From: Erinaceus europaeus
Lineage: Eukaryota > Chordata > Mammalia > Eulipotyphla > Erinaceidae
DNA: 64,000 nt
Assembly (NCBI RefSeq): GCF_950295315.1
Contig: NC_080168.1
Coordinates: forward strand, 64,751,838-64,815,837
Direction: 5' to 3'
The translations under genes were made by a program, and so were the position numbers. A model generated the notes under the pieces. The model was given only the letters and a program-made list of their open reading frames with translations. It was not told the DNA's origin and ran no database searches. Shown here one piece after another: positions 52,051 to 62,129 of this stretch; the stretch's first letter is position 1, and each line of letters starts with the position of its first letter.

Positions 52051-52119
52051 TATGATCTTTTCTTGGCACCCACCTTAGGCTGCTCTGTATTGCTCTAGAT
52101 TGTGGGACAATACGGTAAG

Positions 52120-52600
52120 TGTGTACACTTAGTATTTTTAAGAATAGTCACACTCTTGTACAGTTCATTTCTAGAACTCTGTCATCCTGTGAAACTCAAA
52201 CTAGAGCCACTGAGTAATAACGATCCCACCCATTCTCCTTGTCTTTATCATGGTCGGCTCTCACTCTGGTTACTGGCAATAACTTGTAACAGAACTGCAG
52301 AGTGTTTGTCTTCCTGCCACCAGCTTCTTTCTCTTGGTCCAAATGTTGTCAAGGTCCATCCAGGTCATAGCAGGTGGCAGTCTTCTTCATTTTTAAGCCC
52401 ACATAATATTCCACTACATGTGACTGCTCCATCCCTGGGTGCGCATGTGCATAGCTTCCTTTGCCCACGGTAAATAATGTTCCCATGAGCACAAGTGAAT
52501 CAACTTAACTTTAGAAATTCCAGTTGCTAAGTATTACTCTGTCTCTGTGATCTGCCTCAACCTGTTCCAACCCTTGTTGCATCCTCAGTACCTGGCATCT
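52120..52600 (-). mobile_element. Old L1 3' end, antisense
   Basis: 'cttgtacagttcatttctagaactctgtcatcctgtgaaactcaaac', 'caaggtccatccaggtcatagcaggtggcagtcttcttcatttttaag' and 'ataatattccactacatgtgac' match the pan-mammalian L1 3' end in reverse, an old subfamily distinct from the lineage at 4,588. Confidence 0.85.
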
Positions 52601-52629
52601 GTTGTAAGAATCAGCATTCAGTGCTCAGT

Positions 52630-52760
52630 TGTATTTATTTTATTTGATAGGACATAATGAAATTGAGAGGGAAAAGGGGAGGTAGAGAGAGATGGGGAGA
52701 CACATGCAGCCCTACTTCACCACTCCTGAAGTCCCCCCCTCCCCCCGCAGGAGGTCAGCA
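52630..52760 (-). mobile_element. SINE F2 fragment, antisense
   Basis: 'tttatttgataggacataatgaaattgagagggaaaagggg ... tacttcaccactcctgaagtcccccc' is the 3' half of reversed F2; the promoter end is missing. Confidence 0.82.
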
Positions 52761-52814
52761 CTTGTTTTTTGATGAGCAGTGGGGCAAATTTATTTGCAAA
52801 TAATCTTTCTAGAT

Positions 52815-53075
52815 GTTTTTTTCCTTTTTTAGTTTTTTTTTCCCATTTTATTGCCCTTTTTTTGTTGTTGTTATTGTTGTTGCTGCTGTAATTGATGTCG
52901 TTGTTGTTAGATAGGACAGAGAGAAATGGAGAGAGAAGGGGAAGACTTGCTTCACCGCTTGTGAAGTGACTCCCCTGCAGGTGGGGAGCTGGAGGCTCAA
53001 ACCAGGATCCTTACCCCAGTCCTTGCGCTTTGCGCCATGTGTACTTAACCCGCTGCACTACTGCCCGACTCCCTC
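52815..53075 (-). mobile_element. SINE F1, antisense
   Basis: 'ttttattgccctttttttgttgttg', 'gacagagagaaatggagag', 'cttcaccgcttgtgaagtgactcccctgcaggtgggg', 'caaaccaggatccttacccc', head 'cactactgcccgactccc'. Part of the GA body is deleted. ctctagatgttttt flanks it (about 52,807 and 53,073), a clear TSD. Confidence 0.95.
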
Positions 53076-53079
53076 TAGA

Positions 53080-53460
53080 TGTTTTTTAATTTCTGATGTG
53101 TGTATGGGGTTGGGGAAGACAGAGCAGTTCATCTCAGTTCAGAGTATTCAGGATAGAGAAGCAAGAATGGTTGTATCTTGTCCTTTCCATCTTTTTTTTT
53201 TTTTTGCCTTGTTCTAAACTTTTTCTCCCTCAAAGTAAACTCATTCCAGGTTTTACTTAGCATATGATATCAAAATATTCTTTGAGTTGGTTACTCACAG
53301 AACTATGTGTTGTTCTTTTTTTGTTTCCCTTTTTTTGAAAGAAAAGGTCTTTTTTGGCCAGTCTCTTGTTTCTTTAGAAATCTTAAACAATTTACTATAC
53401 ATTTTTTGTAAGGCTGACAATCCTATCTCCTATTTTTGAAACTCACTTTTCAAAATGAAT
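53080..53460. other. AT-rich non-coding stretch
   Basis: No exon or named repeat. T-runs at 53,193-53,204 and 53,317-53,335. Confidence 0.5.
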
Positions 53461-53464
53461 GTAT

Positions 53465-53555
53465 GCTGTGGGCCAGGTTGGGGCCCCTCTCTATCTCCCC
53501 CTTTCAACTGTTTCTCTCTCTAGCCAATAGATAATAAGATAAAAAAAAAAGAAGT
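53465..53555 (+). mobile_element. SINE F2, internally deleted, sense
   Basis: 'gtgggccaggttggggcccctctctatctccccctttcaactgtttctctctctagccaatagataataagataaaaa' joins the first bases of F2 to its CT body, losing the promoter and centre. Confidence 0.7.
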
Positions 53556-53724
53556 CAAAATGAATGTCCTCTAACACACACATCTGTACACATGCAAATA
53601 AATATGTGTGTGCATATCAGTATAGAGACATGTATAGATACTGATTTTTTCCCCTTTTCCTTGCCATGCCCCATTGAAAGAAGGACAAATCTATGTCTGT
53701 CTATCTGACTATATATCTATCATT

Positions 53725-53982
53725 GTCACTAGGATTATTGCTAGGACATGGTGCCAGCACTCATCCACCACTCCCGGTGGCCATTTTTTCTTTGTTTTTC
53801 TTTCTTTTTATTTTTCCTTTCTATTTATTTGAGAGGACAGATGAAACTGAGAGGAGAGGGGGATACAGGGAGAAAGAAAGAGAGACACCTGCAGACCCGC
53901 TTCTCAGCTAGGTCTTGAAGCTGGGTCCTTGCACATGGTGACGTGTGTGCTCAACCAAGTGTGCCACCACCTGGCCCCAAAG
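53725..53982 (-). mobile_element. SINE, mosaic type, antisense
   Basis: 'cactaggattattgctaggacatggtgccagcactcatccaccactcccggtggcc', GA body, 'cctgcagacccgcttctcagc', a deletion of the 'gtggggacc' part, then 'tcaaccaagtgtgccaccacctggcccc'. Confidence 0.9.
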
Positions 53983-53989
53983 GGAGTCT

Positions 53990-54900
53990 GTCTATACTTG
54001 ACTTCATGAGTTGTGTGGACATTAAATGATAGTGATCAGTTCACTGCAGGGCTTTGTTTTTATTGCAACATACCCAGACGTTCAGAACCCCTGGGAATCT
54101 GTTTAGTTCCTCAGTTAAACATTTGCTCATACATTTGCTCACTGTCATGTAAGTGGATGGTGTGCCAGGCCAGCGCTGTGGGCCTCCCCTAATTCCCCCT
54201 CTGGTGGCCCCATGCTTGATGAAGTGGCCCTGCTTTTATCAGTCCCATCCGCTGCAGGCCTTTGCTAGAGCTCAAGTGAGAAGTGCTGTTGTGTTGCCCT
54301 TGTGTGCAGTGTGGGTGGTGCTGATTGAGAGCCCAGTGGCTGTGCACTTTTCACTTTTAACTCCTGTAAGTTGTCTGGAAGGCGAGGTGGGAGGCAAAGC
54401 CTTGACTACTACTGTCCCCTCCAATATGTTTCTAAGTTCCTGTGTAGCACGGCACAGACCACATGAGAATGCATTGACCACCAAAGGGAAAAACAAGTGG
54501 TTCAGATAGATACTTTAATCCAAATTAGTTCCTTCAAAACAGCGTATAGAGAGAGCAGGCTTGAGGCCTGTCACAGCCGACCCTTTAGAAGGAGGAGTGG
54601 GACTGAGACCAGCAGATGCTGAAACCAATCACTTAGATGTGGTTCACTTTGCATCTGGAGATATTTGCATATAAAGCCAACAGGAAAGTTCTAACATTTT
54701 TCTCAAGGCATTGGCAGAGAGAAACCTGGAAGACAGATGCCTTTTTGATTTCATGGTTCAGTTTTTCCATTCTCCATTCTCCTGGCCAGGAAAACCTAGG
54801 ACAACAAATGGGTCATTTTATTAATATCCCACTACTCTTCTTGCTAACCCTGTTTTTCTGTAGAATCTGTGTTACACATCTATAAAAACTCTGAACCCAA
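53990..54900. other. Unique intronic stretch
   Basis: A 118-codon frame at 54,153-54,509 is open, but I see no homology, splice sites or codon bias to support it. No repeats recognised. Confidence 0.5.
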
Positions 54901-54907
54901 GTCTACA

Positions 54908-54954
<47 letters not shown>

Positions 54955-55000
54955 ATATCACATATCACATATCACATATCACATATCACATATCACATAT
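54908..55000. repeat. (TA)n followed by ATATCACAT nonamer repeat
   Basis: About 21 TA units (54,909-54,951) pass into about six tandem copies of atatcacat (to about 55,000). The whole array is AT-rich and the TA part is self-complementary. Confidence 0.97.
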
Positions 55001-55141
55001 TATTGGCATGGGAAATTCCAGAAAACTTGCTGCTACTTTTATTTCTTTCCTACCTGCCAGGTTAGCTCAGCTGCTTCTATTCTGGAGATGGTATTATGTC
55101 TTATTATTTTTTTAAAAAGACTTTCTCTATAGAAGGAGAAG

Positions 55142-55221
55142 AGGTTGGGCAATAGCGCAGTGGGTTAAGCGCACATGGTGTGAAGTACAAAGACCAGTGT
55201 AAGGATCCCAGTTCAAGCCCC
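55142..55221 (+). mobile_element. SINE F1, head part, sense, interrupted
   Basis: 'gaggttgggcaatagcgcagtgggttaagcgcacatgg ... aaggatcccagttcaagcccc' is the F1 promoter half. It stops at 55,221 where unrelated sequence begins; the SINE resumes at 55,444. Confidence 0.93.
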
Positions 55222-55433
55222 AGACCAAGTGTCTCTAAAGTGTCACAGTTCTTCATATGGCCCTTTGCGTCCCCTTTAGAACGGCACTTCTGGAGCAGTG
55301 ACAGCTCTCATATGAGCACAGAGCAGTGGAAACCAGGCTCCAGATTCACAGAGTGGAAGTGATTCATATTTTAGACATAGGAACCAGGAAAGATGAAAAA
55401 TAAAATAAACTGCAAACTCAAGATCTGAAAGAA
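55222..55433 (-). repeat. Inverted-duplication arm A, inserted in a SINE
   Basis: From agaccaagtgtctctaaag to agatctgaaagaaca this is the reverse complement of 55,984-56,197, with about a dozen differences by eye over 212 bp. It sits inside the F1 SINE and replaces about 26 bp (the 'ggctccccacctgcaggggagtcgc' region). The bases 'cttccagatc' at 55,434-55,443 are filler that repeats the start of arm B. Confidence 0.95.
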
Positions 55434-55443
55434 CACTTCCAGA

Positions 55444-55660
55444 TCTTCACAGGTAATGAAGCAGGTCTGCAGGTGTCTTTATCTCCCCCATCTTCCCCTC
55501 CTCTCTTGATTTCTCTCTGTCCCATCCAATAACAACAGCAATGGCAACAATAACAATAATGACAACAAAGGCAACAAAATGGGAAAAATGGCCTCCAGGA
55601 GCAGTGGGTTCATAGTGCAGGCACCAAGCCCCAGTAATAACTGGAGGGAAAAAAGAAAAA
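55444..55660 (+). mobile_element. SINE F1, distal part, sense
   Basis: 'ttcacaggtaatgaagcaggtctgcagg', CT body, CAA/ATAA-rich part, 'aaaaatggcctccaggagcagtgggttcatagtgcaggcaccaagcccc'. It continues the SINE of 55,142. Confidence 0.95.
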
Positions 55661-55785
55661 AAAGAGAGAGAAGAGAGAACCAGAACATTGCTGTGGGACA
55701 TGGGATGCCTGGAATCATACTAGGATTTCATCCTTGAGATTCCAGTGCTTTATCCACTGTGCTACCTCCCAGGCCACCCACACAT
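55661..55785 (-). mobile_element. SINE F4, antisense
   Basis: 'agagagaaccagaacattgctgtgggacatgggatgcctggaatcatactaggatttcatccttgag ... tgctttatccactgtgctacctcccaggccacc'. Confidence 0.87.
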
Positions 55786-55796
55786 ACTTTTGACTC

Positions 55797-55855
55797 TCCC
55801 TCCCTCCCTCCTTCCCTCCCTTCCTTCCTCCTTCCCTCCCTCCCTCCTTCCTATC
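55797..55855. repeat. (CCCT)n/(CCTT)n microsatellite
   Basis: Pure pyrimidine tetranucleotide array. Confidence 0.95.
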
Positions 55856-55983
55856 TTAGTCTTACAGCGTGTTTGAAACCCAGTTTACCCTCCAAGTGTG
55901 AGGGCTCCTGGCTTTGCCTCCAGCTCATTGTGCAACTTCTTTGAAACCACTCACTTAATCGATGAAGGAAGAGACTACTGAAC

Positions 55984-56197
55984 TGTTCTTCCAGATCTTG
56001 AGTTTACAGTTTATTTTATTTTTATTATTTCCTGGTTCCTGTGTCTGAAATATGAATCACTTCCACTCTGTGAATCTGGAGTCTGGTTTCCACTGCCCTG
56101 TGCTCATATGAGAACTGTCACTGCTTCAGAAGTGCCGTTCTAAAGGGGACGCAAAGGGCCATGTGAAGAACTGTGACACTTTAGAGACACTTGGTCT
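55984..56197 (+). repeat. Inverted-duplication arm B (likely source)
   Basis: Unique sequence, uninterrupted with its flanks on the left, whose reverse complement is arm A. Its right end (ggtct, 56,193-56,197) coincides within two bases with the start of the target duplication of the next SINE. The spacer between arms is about 550 bp. Confidence 0.95.
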
Positions 56198-56210
56198 ATT
56201 AAACAAGTTT

Positions 56211-56562
56211 GTTTTTTTTTTTTCCTCCTCCAGGGTTATTGCTGGGCTTGGTGCCTGCACCATGAATCCACTGCTCCTGGAGGCCATTTTTTCCCCCTTT
56301 TGTTGCCCTTGTTGTAGCTTCGTTGTGGTTATTATTATTGCCCTTGTTGACGCAATTCGTTGTTGGATAGGACAGAGAGAAATGGAGAGAGGAGGGGAAG
56401 ACAGAGAAGGGGAGAGAAAGATAGACACCTGCAGACCTGCTTCACCGGCGGTGAAGCGACTCCCCTGCAGGTGGGGAGCCGGGGGCTCGAACCGGGATCC
56501 TTACGCCAGTTCCTGCGCTTTGCGCCACATGCGCTTAACCCACTGCGCCACCGCCCGACCCC
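56211..56562 (-). mobile_element. SINE F1, long form, antisense, with perfect TSD
   Basis: Near-consensus reversed F1 from a T-run to 'ccaccgcccgacccc', with an intact reversed B box (ggctcgaacc). The 15-bp duplication ctattaaacaagttt occurs at 56,196-56,210 and 56,563-56,577. A young insertion. Confidence 0.97.
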
Positions 56563-56674
56563 CTATTAAACAAGTTTTAATTGCTGTCAGTTACTGTTTG
56601 GACTCCTGCTTCTTGCAGCATTTCATGATATAATCTGTTCCATGTGATTTTTAGAATGTTAGAGAATATACTAA

Positions 56675-56875
56675 GGTGCCAGGTATGGCGCACCTGGTTG
56701 AGTGCACATGTTACAGTGCACAAGGACCATGGTTTGAGCTCCTAGTCCCCACCTGCAGGGGAAAGATTCACAAGTGGTGAAGCAGGGATGAAGGTGTCTC
56801 TCTGTCTCTAGCTCCTCCTAACCTCTAAAATTCTGGCTGTCTCTATCCAATAAGTAAAGATAAATAAAAAAACTT
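56675..56875 (+). mobile_element. SINE F2, sense
   Basis: 'ggtgccaggtatggcgcacctggttgagtgc', 'gtccccacctgcaggggaaagattcacaagtggtgaagcagg', CT body, 'tctatccaataagtaaagataaataaa'. Confidence 0.94.
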
Positions 56876-56984
56876 TAGACTTCTGAAGTGAAGCATGCTG
56901 AGGGTAGTACTCATTGCATTGAATAGGTTGGGATCAGCAGATGCAATATCAGTTGGTATTAATTCCTTTTTTTCTTTACTGATT

Positions 56985-57130
56985 TAAAAAATTTTTTTAA
57001 TAGGACAGAGATATAGGGAGATAAAGATTGACACCTATAGGCCTTCCTCACTGCTTGTAAAGCAGAACCCCCTGCAGTGGGGAGTGGGGACATGAACCCT
57101 AGCTTAACTAGCCACAGCCCAGCCCCCTAA
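56985..57130 (-). mobile_element. SINE F2, antisense, diverged
   Basis: 'aataggacagagatatagggagataaagattgacacc', 'cttcctcactgcttgtaaagcagaaccccctgcagtgggg', 'acatgaaccctagc', head 'agccacagcccagcccc'. Confidence 0.8.
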
Positions 57131-57500
57131 AACATCTTTAAATCAAGTTTTGTAGAATCTTTCTCACTGCTGAACATGCACATTTGGCAGTGGGACATTT
57201 TCAGTAAGCTGAAAAGTATTCTCTAACCTTTATCTCCATAACATGGAATTAGCCATCTCTTAGACTCTGTCTCAGTGAAAGCAGGGTCAATTTCCTGGCA
57301 TTCTACCAATCTATAGATTAGCGTGTAGCAATTCTTCTGAATTATGTTCTTAGAACTAAGAAAACACAGATGCACATACATACCTGGTGCACACACGGTG
57401 TGCAGGGGAAGGGAAATGACACTAAAAGTGTATAGGCTTTATTTTTGTCCACCATCCTGTTTTCCTTTACCATTTGTAGATATTACTGAAACTTTAGTTT
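57131..57500. other. Unique intronic stretch
   Basis: No recognised repeat or exon. Confidence 0.5.
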
Positions 57501-57504
57501 TTAC

Positions 57505-57690
57505 TTTTTTTTTATTGGCTAGAGACAGAAATTGAGAAGGGAATAGGAGGGAGCAAGAGAGAGAACTGCAGACCTGAGTCACCACTTACAAAGCTTTCCC
57601 CCTTACAGGTGGGGACCTAAGGCTTGATCCTAGGCCCTAGCACATGGTAACATGTGCCTAGTCAGATGTGCTACTGCCAGCCCACTAAGA
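57505..57690 (-). mobile_element. SINE F2, antisense
   Basis: 'attggctagagacagaaattgagaagg', 'aaagctttcccccttacaggtggggacc', 'cttgatcctaggccctag', 'agatgtgctactgccagccc'. Confidence 0.88.
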
Positions 57691-57827
57691 CATTTTGTAG
57701 GTGGAAAGAACTCTAAATGAGAGTTCACACTGCAAAGCAGACTGCATTTTCTGAAACAAGCATGTATAGCGAATGGGTTAATATATAGTTTATTGCATTG
57801 CTACTTAAGAAATTGTATCTTGGGGGC

Positions 57828-58112
57828 TAGGCAGTAGCACACTGGGTTAAGGGCACATACTGCAGAGCACAAGGACTGGCACAAAGATTCTAGTTTTGAG
57901 CTCCAGGCTCCCCATGTGCAGGGGGGTCACTTCACAAGTGATGAAGCAGGTCTGAAGGTATCTTTATCTCCCTCTCTCTGTCTTCCCCTTCTCTCGGGAT
58001 TTCTTTGTCTGATACAACAACAACAACAAAGGAAAAAAGATGGCCTCAAGGAGCAATGGATTTGGAGTGCAAGCCCCAGCGACAGCCCTGGAGGCAAAAA
58101 AAAAAAGAAATT
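57828..58112 (+). mobile_element. SINE, F1/mosaic long form, sense
   Basis: 'gggggctaggcagtagcacactgggttaaggg', 'ccatgtgcaggggggtcacttcacaagtgatgaagcagg', CT body, 'gatggcctcaaggagcaatggatttggagtgcaagccccagc', A-run. Confidence 0.93.
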
Positions 58113-58114
58113 TC

Positions 58115-58630
58115 ATCTTTTCGTGTTTTTTTTTTTTTAATTTATCTTCTAGGATTTTGGGGGAAAATAAATTTCAAAGATATGTGCTATTTGTTTTTTT
58201 AAAGCTAATTGAAGTTACATTCCATATGCCTGTTACTTACAGTGATGTATTTACAGGTTTGGCAAATAATATAAACATTTTAATGTAAGATCACTTAAGG
58301 TAGACATCAAAATGAAAGATGTTTTGAAACTTATAAAAGTTTCAAATAGAACTTCATAAGGTGAAACCCAAACTCACCTTCTTCATATCAGTTTATCAAT
58401 AGAAACTTGAAAATGACTATCTAAAAGGGTATTCTTGTATTCATGTTTTCTTATCAGTTAAGTGAGAATTTTTTTTTGGATGGGGTAGTCAGTTTTCAGC
58501 ATATTACATGTCCTTTATTTTTCATCTTGGACTGGCTTTTGGCTAATCCACTGGTACAATTCAGCTAATTCTTCTATTTCCTGCATCTGTCTACTCCTAG
58601 TTTTCCCTTCAGGCAAACCTGCTCTGACTT
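58115..58630. other. AT-rich intronic stretch
   Basis: No exon or named repeat. Confidence 0.5.
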
Positions 58631-58634
58631 TTTT

Positions 58635-59610
58635 TTGTTATTAATATTGATCCACAAAATTATAAGATAACAGGTACAACTCCACACCATTCCCACCACC
58701 ACAGTTCTATATCCACATTCCCTCCATTGGAAGCTACAGTATTTTTCTCAAGGTCATAGATATGGGTTGACTATATTTCTGTAACTGTTTATATTTATAT
58801 ATATTAACCCATTTTTTCACATAGTCCCTTCTTTATTTCTAAGTCACACCTACACCTATTACTACTTCCAAATGTCTTTCCTTTTTTTCCCCCTATTCTC
58901 TCTCCGAATCCTGATGGAGTTGGAGTACAGAGCCCTCTGGGTCACCTTCCCCCTATCATTTCTCCCACTCGGGGATTATGGACCAAAATTCTTTGTGAGT
59001 GCAGAAGGTGGGAGTTCTGGCTTCTGTAATTGCTTCTTCACTGGACGTGGGTGTTCACAGGTGGATCCATACCCCCAGCCTATTTCTATCTTTTCCTAGT
59101 GGGGTAGGGCTCTGGAGAGGTAAGGTTCTGGGACACATTGGTGCGGTCATCTGCCCAGAGAAGTCAGGATGGAATCATGATAGCATCTGCAACTTGATGG
59201 CTGAAAGGCAGTAAGAAACAAAGCAGGACAAAATTATTAACAAACAGGATCCAAAAGTAGGAATTGAAAAGATGAGAATAAGGATCTTAGGGTGGAAAGA
59301 AGTGAGGAGATCTATTTTAGCTATGTTCCTAAAACCTATGACTTCTCTAGTTTTTGCTTGAGTTTGATACCTAATTTGGAGTTGAACAAAAATATCATCT
59401 GGGAAGATGGTGTCAGAGTTTGGAGCAGGGCTAGAAAGTTGGATGAGGGCAGAGAGTAGCTCCCAATCTTGAAGAAAATCTATGAATAAAATTAAATGTT
59501 TACCCCCATACACCTGACCCAGGGCCCATATTCTGTTTAGTACAGGAGCCTGTTTGACCTCTGAGTCCCTGTTGGCCTGAACCCACTTGGATTTATATGC
59601 CATCTGCCAC
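58635..59610 (-). mobile_element. L1 3' UTR copy, antisense
   Basis: 'tattgatccacaaaattataagataacaggtacaactccacaccattcccaccacc' starts it, then 'ggcttctgtaattgcttcttcactggacgtggg', 'gtagggctctggagaggtaaggttctggg', 'tagcatctgcaacttgatggctgaaa'. Its first part is closest to the 15,550 fragment and its centre to 25,273, suggesting an older subfamily with the same UTR plan. Confidence 0.9.
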
Positions 59611-59614
59611 ACCA

Positions 59615-60335
59615 TATGTCAGCTGACTACACACTGCTCAGCCAGCATGATTTCCCACATGTGCCTGCCCCTCTGGCTGCTGCTCCTCTGCTGGAGTGCT
59701 CTTCTCTGTGTTCAAATCCTACCTCTCTCTCAAGGCTTCGTTGGAGTGACTTAGGGCAGGACCTTTCCTCCACCTCCTTATGACCTCTAGGGCTGCACAT
59801 GGCCTTTCATATCTGTTGACCACAGTGACATGGGCCACTCTCTTGTAGGTTGATAGCTCACATTCTAGGCTTTCATAGGCCTCTCTCTTTGGGCTTCCAC
59901 ACCTTTAGTCAGTCTTCCTCCACCTCCTTCCTCTTAATGCTGTGCTTTCTGGCTGTTGTCCTTGATCCTGGCTTGCCTGCACTAGTGAAGTGGGCTCATT
60001 GAAGACCTCCACGGTGCATACCCTTCTCTAGAGCAGCAGATGTGGCTTCCATTTGTGCATGGGCTGGCTTCCTGTGTGTCTCCTGGTCAGCAGTCTGTCT
60101 GTCTGTCTGTCTGTCTGTCCATGTTCCTTACTGCAGACTACACTCAGCATCCACCCAAGTGCAGGGCTGGTGAGGGTCATGCTTAGATCTTTCTCTTCCC
60201 TTGTGAAAGCTCCACTTGGAACTTGTAAAAGCCATGTTTTTCATTAAGCTTTTTTGCTCTTCAGTCATGCTGATGAACTTGCTGTTCCCTAAACACAGTA
60301 TGAAGTTCCTGGCTCTAGGCCTTTTTCTATGCTGG
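59615..60335. other. Unique or very old repeat, with (TGTC)n
   Basis: 59,690-60,000 has cysteine/proline-rich, CT-biased text that may be an ancient L2 remnant. (TGTC)n occupies 60,093-60,120. No gene. Confidence 0.4.
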
Positions 60336-60339
60336 TCCC

Positions 60340-60540
60340 TTTGCCTAGAAAGACCTGGCAGGAACTGTGTGAATTTGGGTATGAATCCCAGCTTCTCCAT
60401 TGAAAGCACTGAGTTTGGTCAAGCCACAAGTCTTTCAAGTCTGTCTGTAAATAGGCTTTCAAGCTCCCTATCGTTATCTGTAAATGATAATTAGCCGGCT
60501 GAGAAGAGGTGAGGTGAAGATCAAGTGTGAACACCCACAC
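60340..60540 (+). mobile_element. MIR-like ancient SINE, sense
   Basis: 'gtatgaatcccagcttctcc ... gtttggtcaagccacaagtctttcaagtctgtctg ... cgttatctgtaaatgataatta' follows MIR order (B-box region, 'gggcaagttacttaacctctctg', 'ctcatctgtaaaatggggata'). Confidence 0.6.
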
Positions 60541-61065
60541 ACACTGGATACCATTTACACTAGCTGTCTATTCACATATGCGAAAGATAATTCAATCCTG
60601 TATGCACCTGCCCAGTTAAAGGCAGTGATCTATATCATTTAAGAGTAAATGTTTCTCTGTGTGTTCACATCCCTGGGATGTACCATGTAAATAGTTTTCC
60701 TTTTCTCCTGACTCAGTTTTCTCTGGCAGGCAGATTTAATATTTTAAGCTGACGTGAGGATCATGTTCTTTGTGAAGATTTTTATTTTATAAAAAGATTT
60801 AATCCTTCATGCCTGTGATCTGACACTTAATCATCTCATGTGATGTGTGACAATGGTTTATTTACATCTTTAGGGAGGATGAGAAGCTTCTTGTCATCTT
60901 TTAAAAGCCTCCTAAATGTTTGCATATGAAATAGCTCAAATCATGGACAGAACTCTGTATGTTTGAGCATATGAACTTTCTGTGGAGAAAAGCTCATAGT
61001 TTCTTTTATACCTTGAAGGAAAATATTTTACTTAGAAATTTCAGCTTATTTATAAGTGGCATTCT
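60541..61065. other. Unique intronic stretch
   Basis: Repeat-free, AT-balanced; no exon recognised. Confidence 0.5.
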
Positions 61066-61069
61066 GAAA

Positions 61070-61235
61070 AATCTATCTATCTTTCTATCTTTCTCTGTCT
61101 CTGTATATGTATGTTTATGAGAGGCATTGCTCAGCCCTGGCTTATGGTGGTGTGGGGGGGATTGAACCTGTGATTTTGGAGTCTCAGGCATAGAATTTCC
61201 TTTGCACAAGCCATTGTGTTATCTCTCCCATCCCT
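61070..61235 (-). mobile_element. SINE F3, antisense
   Basis: 'tttatgagaggcattgctcagccctggcttatggtggtgtggggggattgaacctgtgattttggagtctcaggcatagaatttcctttgcacaagccattgtgttatctc' is a clear reversed F3, preceded by a (CTAT/CTTT)n tract. Confidence 0.9.
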
Positions 61236-61259
61236 TTCTCTACTTTCTAGTTAATTTTC

Positions 61260-61385
61260 TACAATGAACACCAGAGCACACCCCAGCACTTACTTAGAGC
61301 CTGAGGGATGGACTCTGGAGCCTTGGGCATGCACATCCTGTGCATCATCAGCTGAGCTATGTAGCTGCCACACTGGTCTTTCTGT
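61260..61385 (-). mobile_element. SINE F3-like, antisense, diverged
   Basis: 'aacaccagagcacaccccagcacttacttagagcctgagggatggactctggagccttgggcatgcacatcctgtgcatcatcagctgagctatg' keeps a reversed tRNA-SINE pattern. Confidence 0.55.
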
Positions 61386-61895
61386 TTTTATACTACCAGG
61401 CTTAGTGAGCAATGTTAAATCAGTGCTGTCAGTGTGATGTTAATATAATGCTAGTGAAATTTTCTTCCCTTTTCAGTTCATCCGAGCAATTTGAGAGCAT
61501 TAGGGTCACTCATTCTTAGTTTTTGGTAGTTCTCTGGAGATGTAACTGCCCAGTGGCTTTGTTTTCCCTTAGGAAAATGGTGTGTTTTTAATCGTAGTTT
61601 TAGCTCTAATCAGATGAACCTTTATAAGCTATATTTATGTGAAGCATTGCCTCATTTAATTATTATTATTAGAGACCACAGCACCTGAGTGCCTTCTAGT
61701 ACAGTGCAAGACTCAAAGCTGGGCTGTGCACTGTCCAAGTGAACTAGTTCACCAGACCCAGACTTAAAATTTATGTACTTGAGTTTGTAGAGTTTTACAC
61801 TTAAAACTGTATTGTTTTATTTCTTGTTCCATCTTGGACCCTTCTATTCTCTAGAAATTACTTGTCTTGCTTAACTTTTTAATTTAATTAGATTT
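61386..61895. other. Unique or decayed intronic sequence
   Basis: 61,665-61,765 weakly resembles a reversed SINE; the remainder shows nothing. A 'cccttttcag' at 61,467-61,476 is followed by frames that stop quickly, so I do not call an exon. Confidence 0.4.
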
Positions 61896-61899
61896 CAGG

Positions 61900-62045
61900 G
61901 ATTTAATTAGATTTCTTAGAGACAGATACACACACCAGAGCATTGCCTAGCTCTGGCCTAAGGTAGTGCTGGGGATCGAACATGTGGCCTCTAAGGCCTC
62001 AACTATGTAACTTCAGTGCTCTAACACTGAGATGTCACGTTGGCT
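61900..62045 (-). mobile_element. SINE F3, antisense
   Basis: 'cttagagacagatacacacaccagagcattgcctagctctggcctaaggtagtgctggggatcgaacatgtggcctctaaggcctcaactatg ... agtgctctaacac'. Confidence 0.87.
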
Positions 62046-62129
62046 CTACTTTTTTCTTATTTTACATTGACATTGTCTGTATTTTGATGAGTCGATTTTT
62101 TTTTTTTTTACTGGCATGTTTAAGTCTGT

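Noticed and set aside
54153..54509. 118-codon frame in the CCDC91 intron
   Set aside because: No homology or flanking acceptor/donor pair, and it is not the next CCDC91 exon, whose sequence would begin after a phase-1 junction.
54950..55000. Regular short repeats resembling a CRISPR array
   Set aside because: The nonamers are directly tandem with no spacers, in a mammalian intron. A microsatellite.
61467..61520. Possible CCDC91 downstream exon after 'cccttttcag'
   Set aside because: The in-frame translation stops within about a dozen codons and does not resemble the protein.
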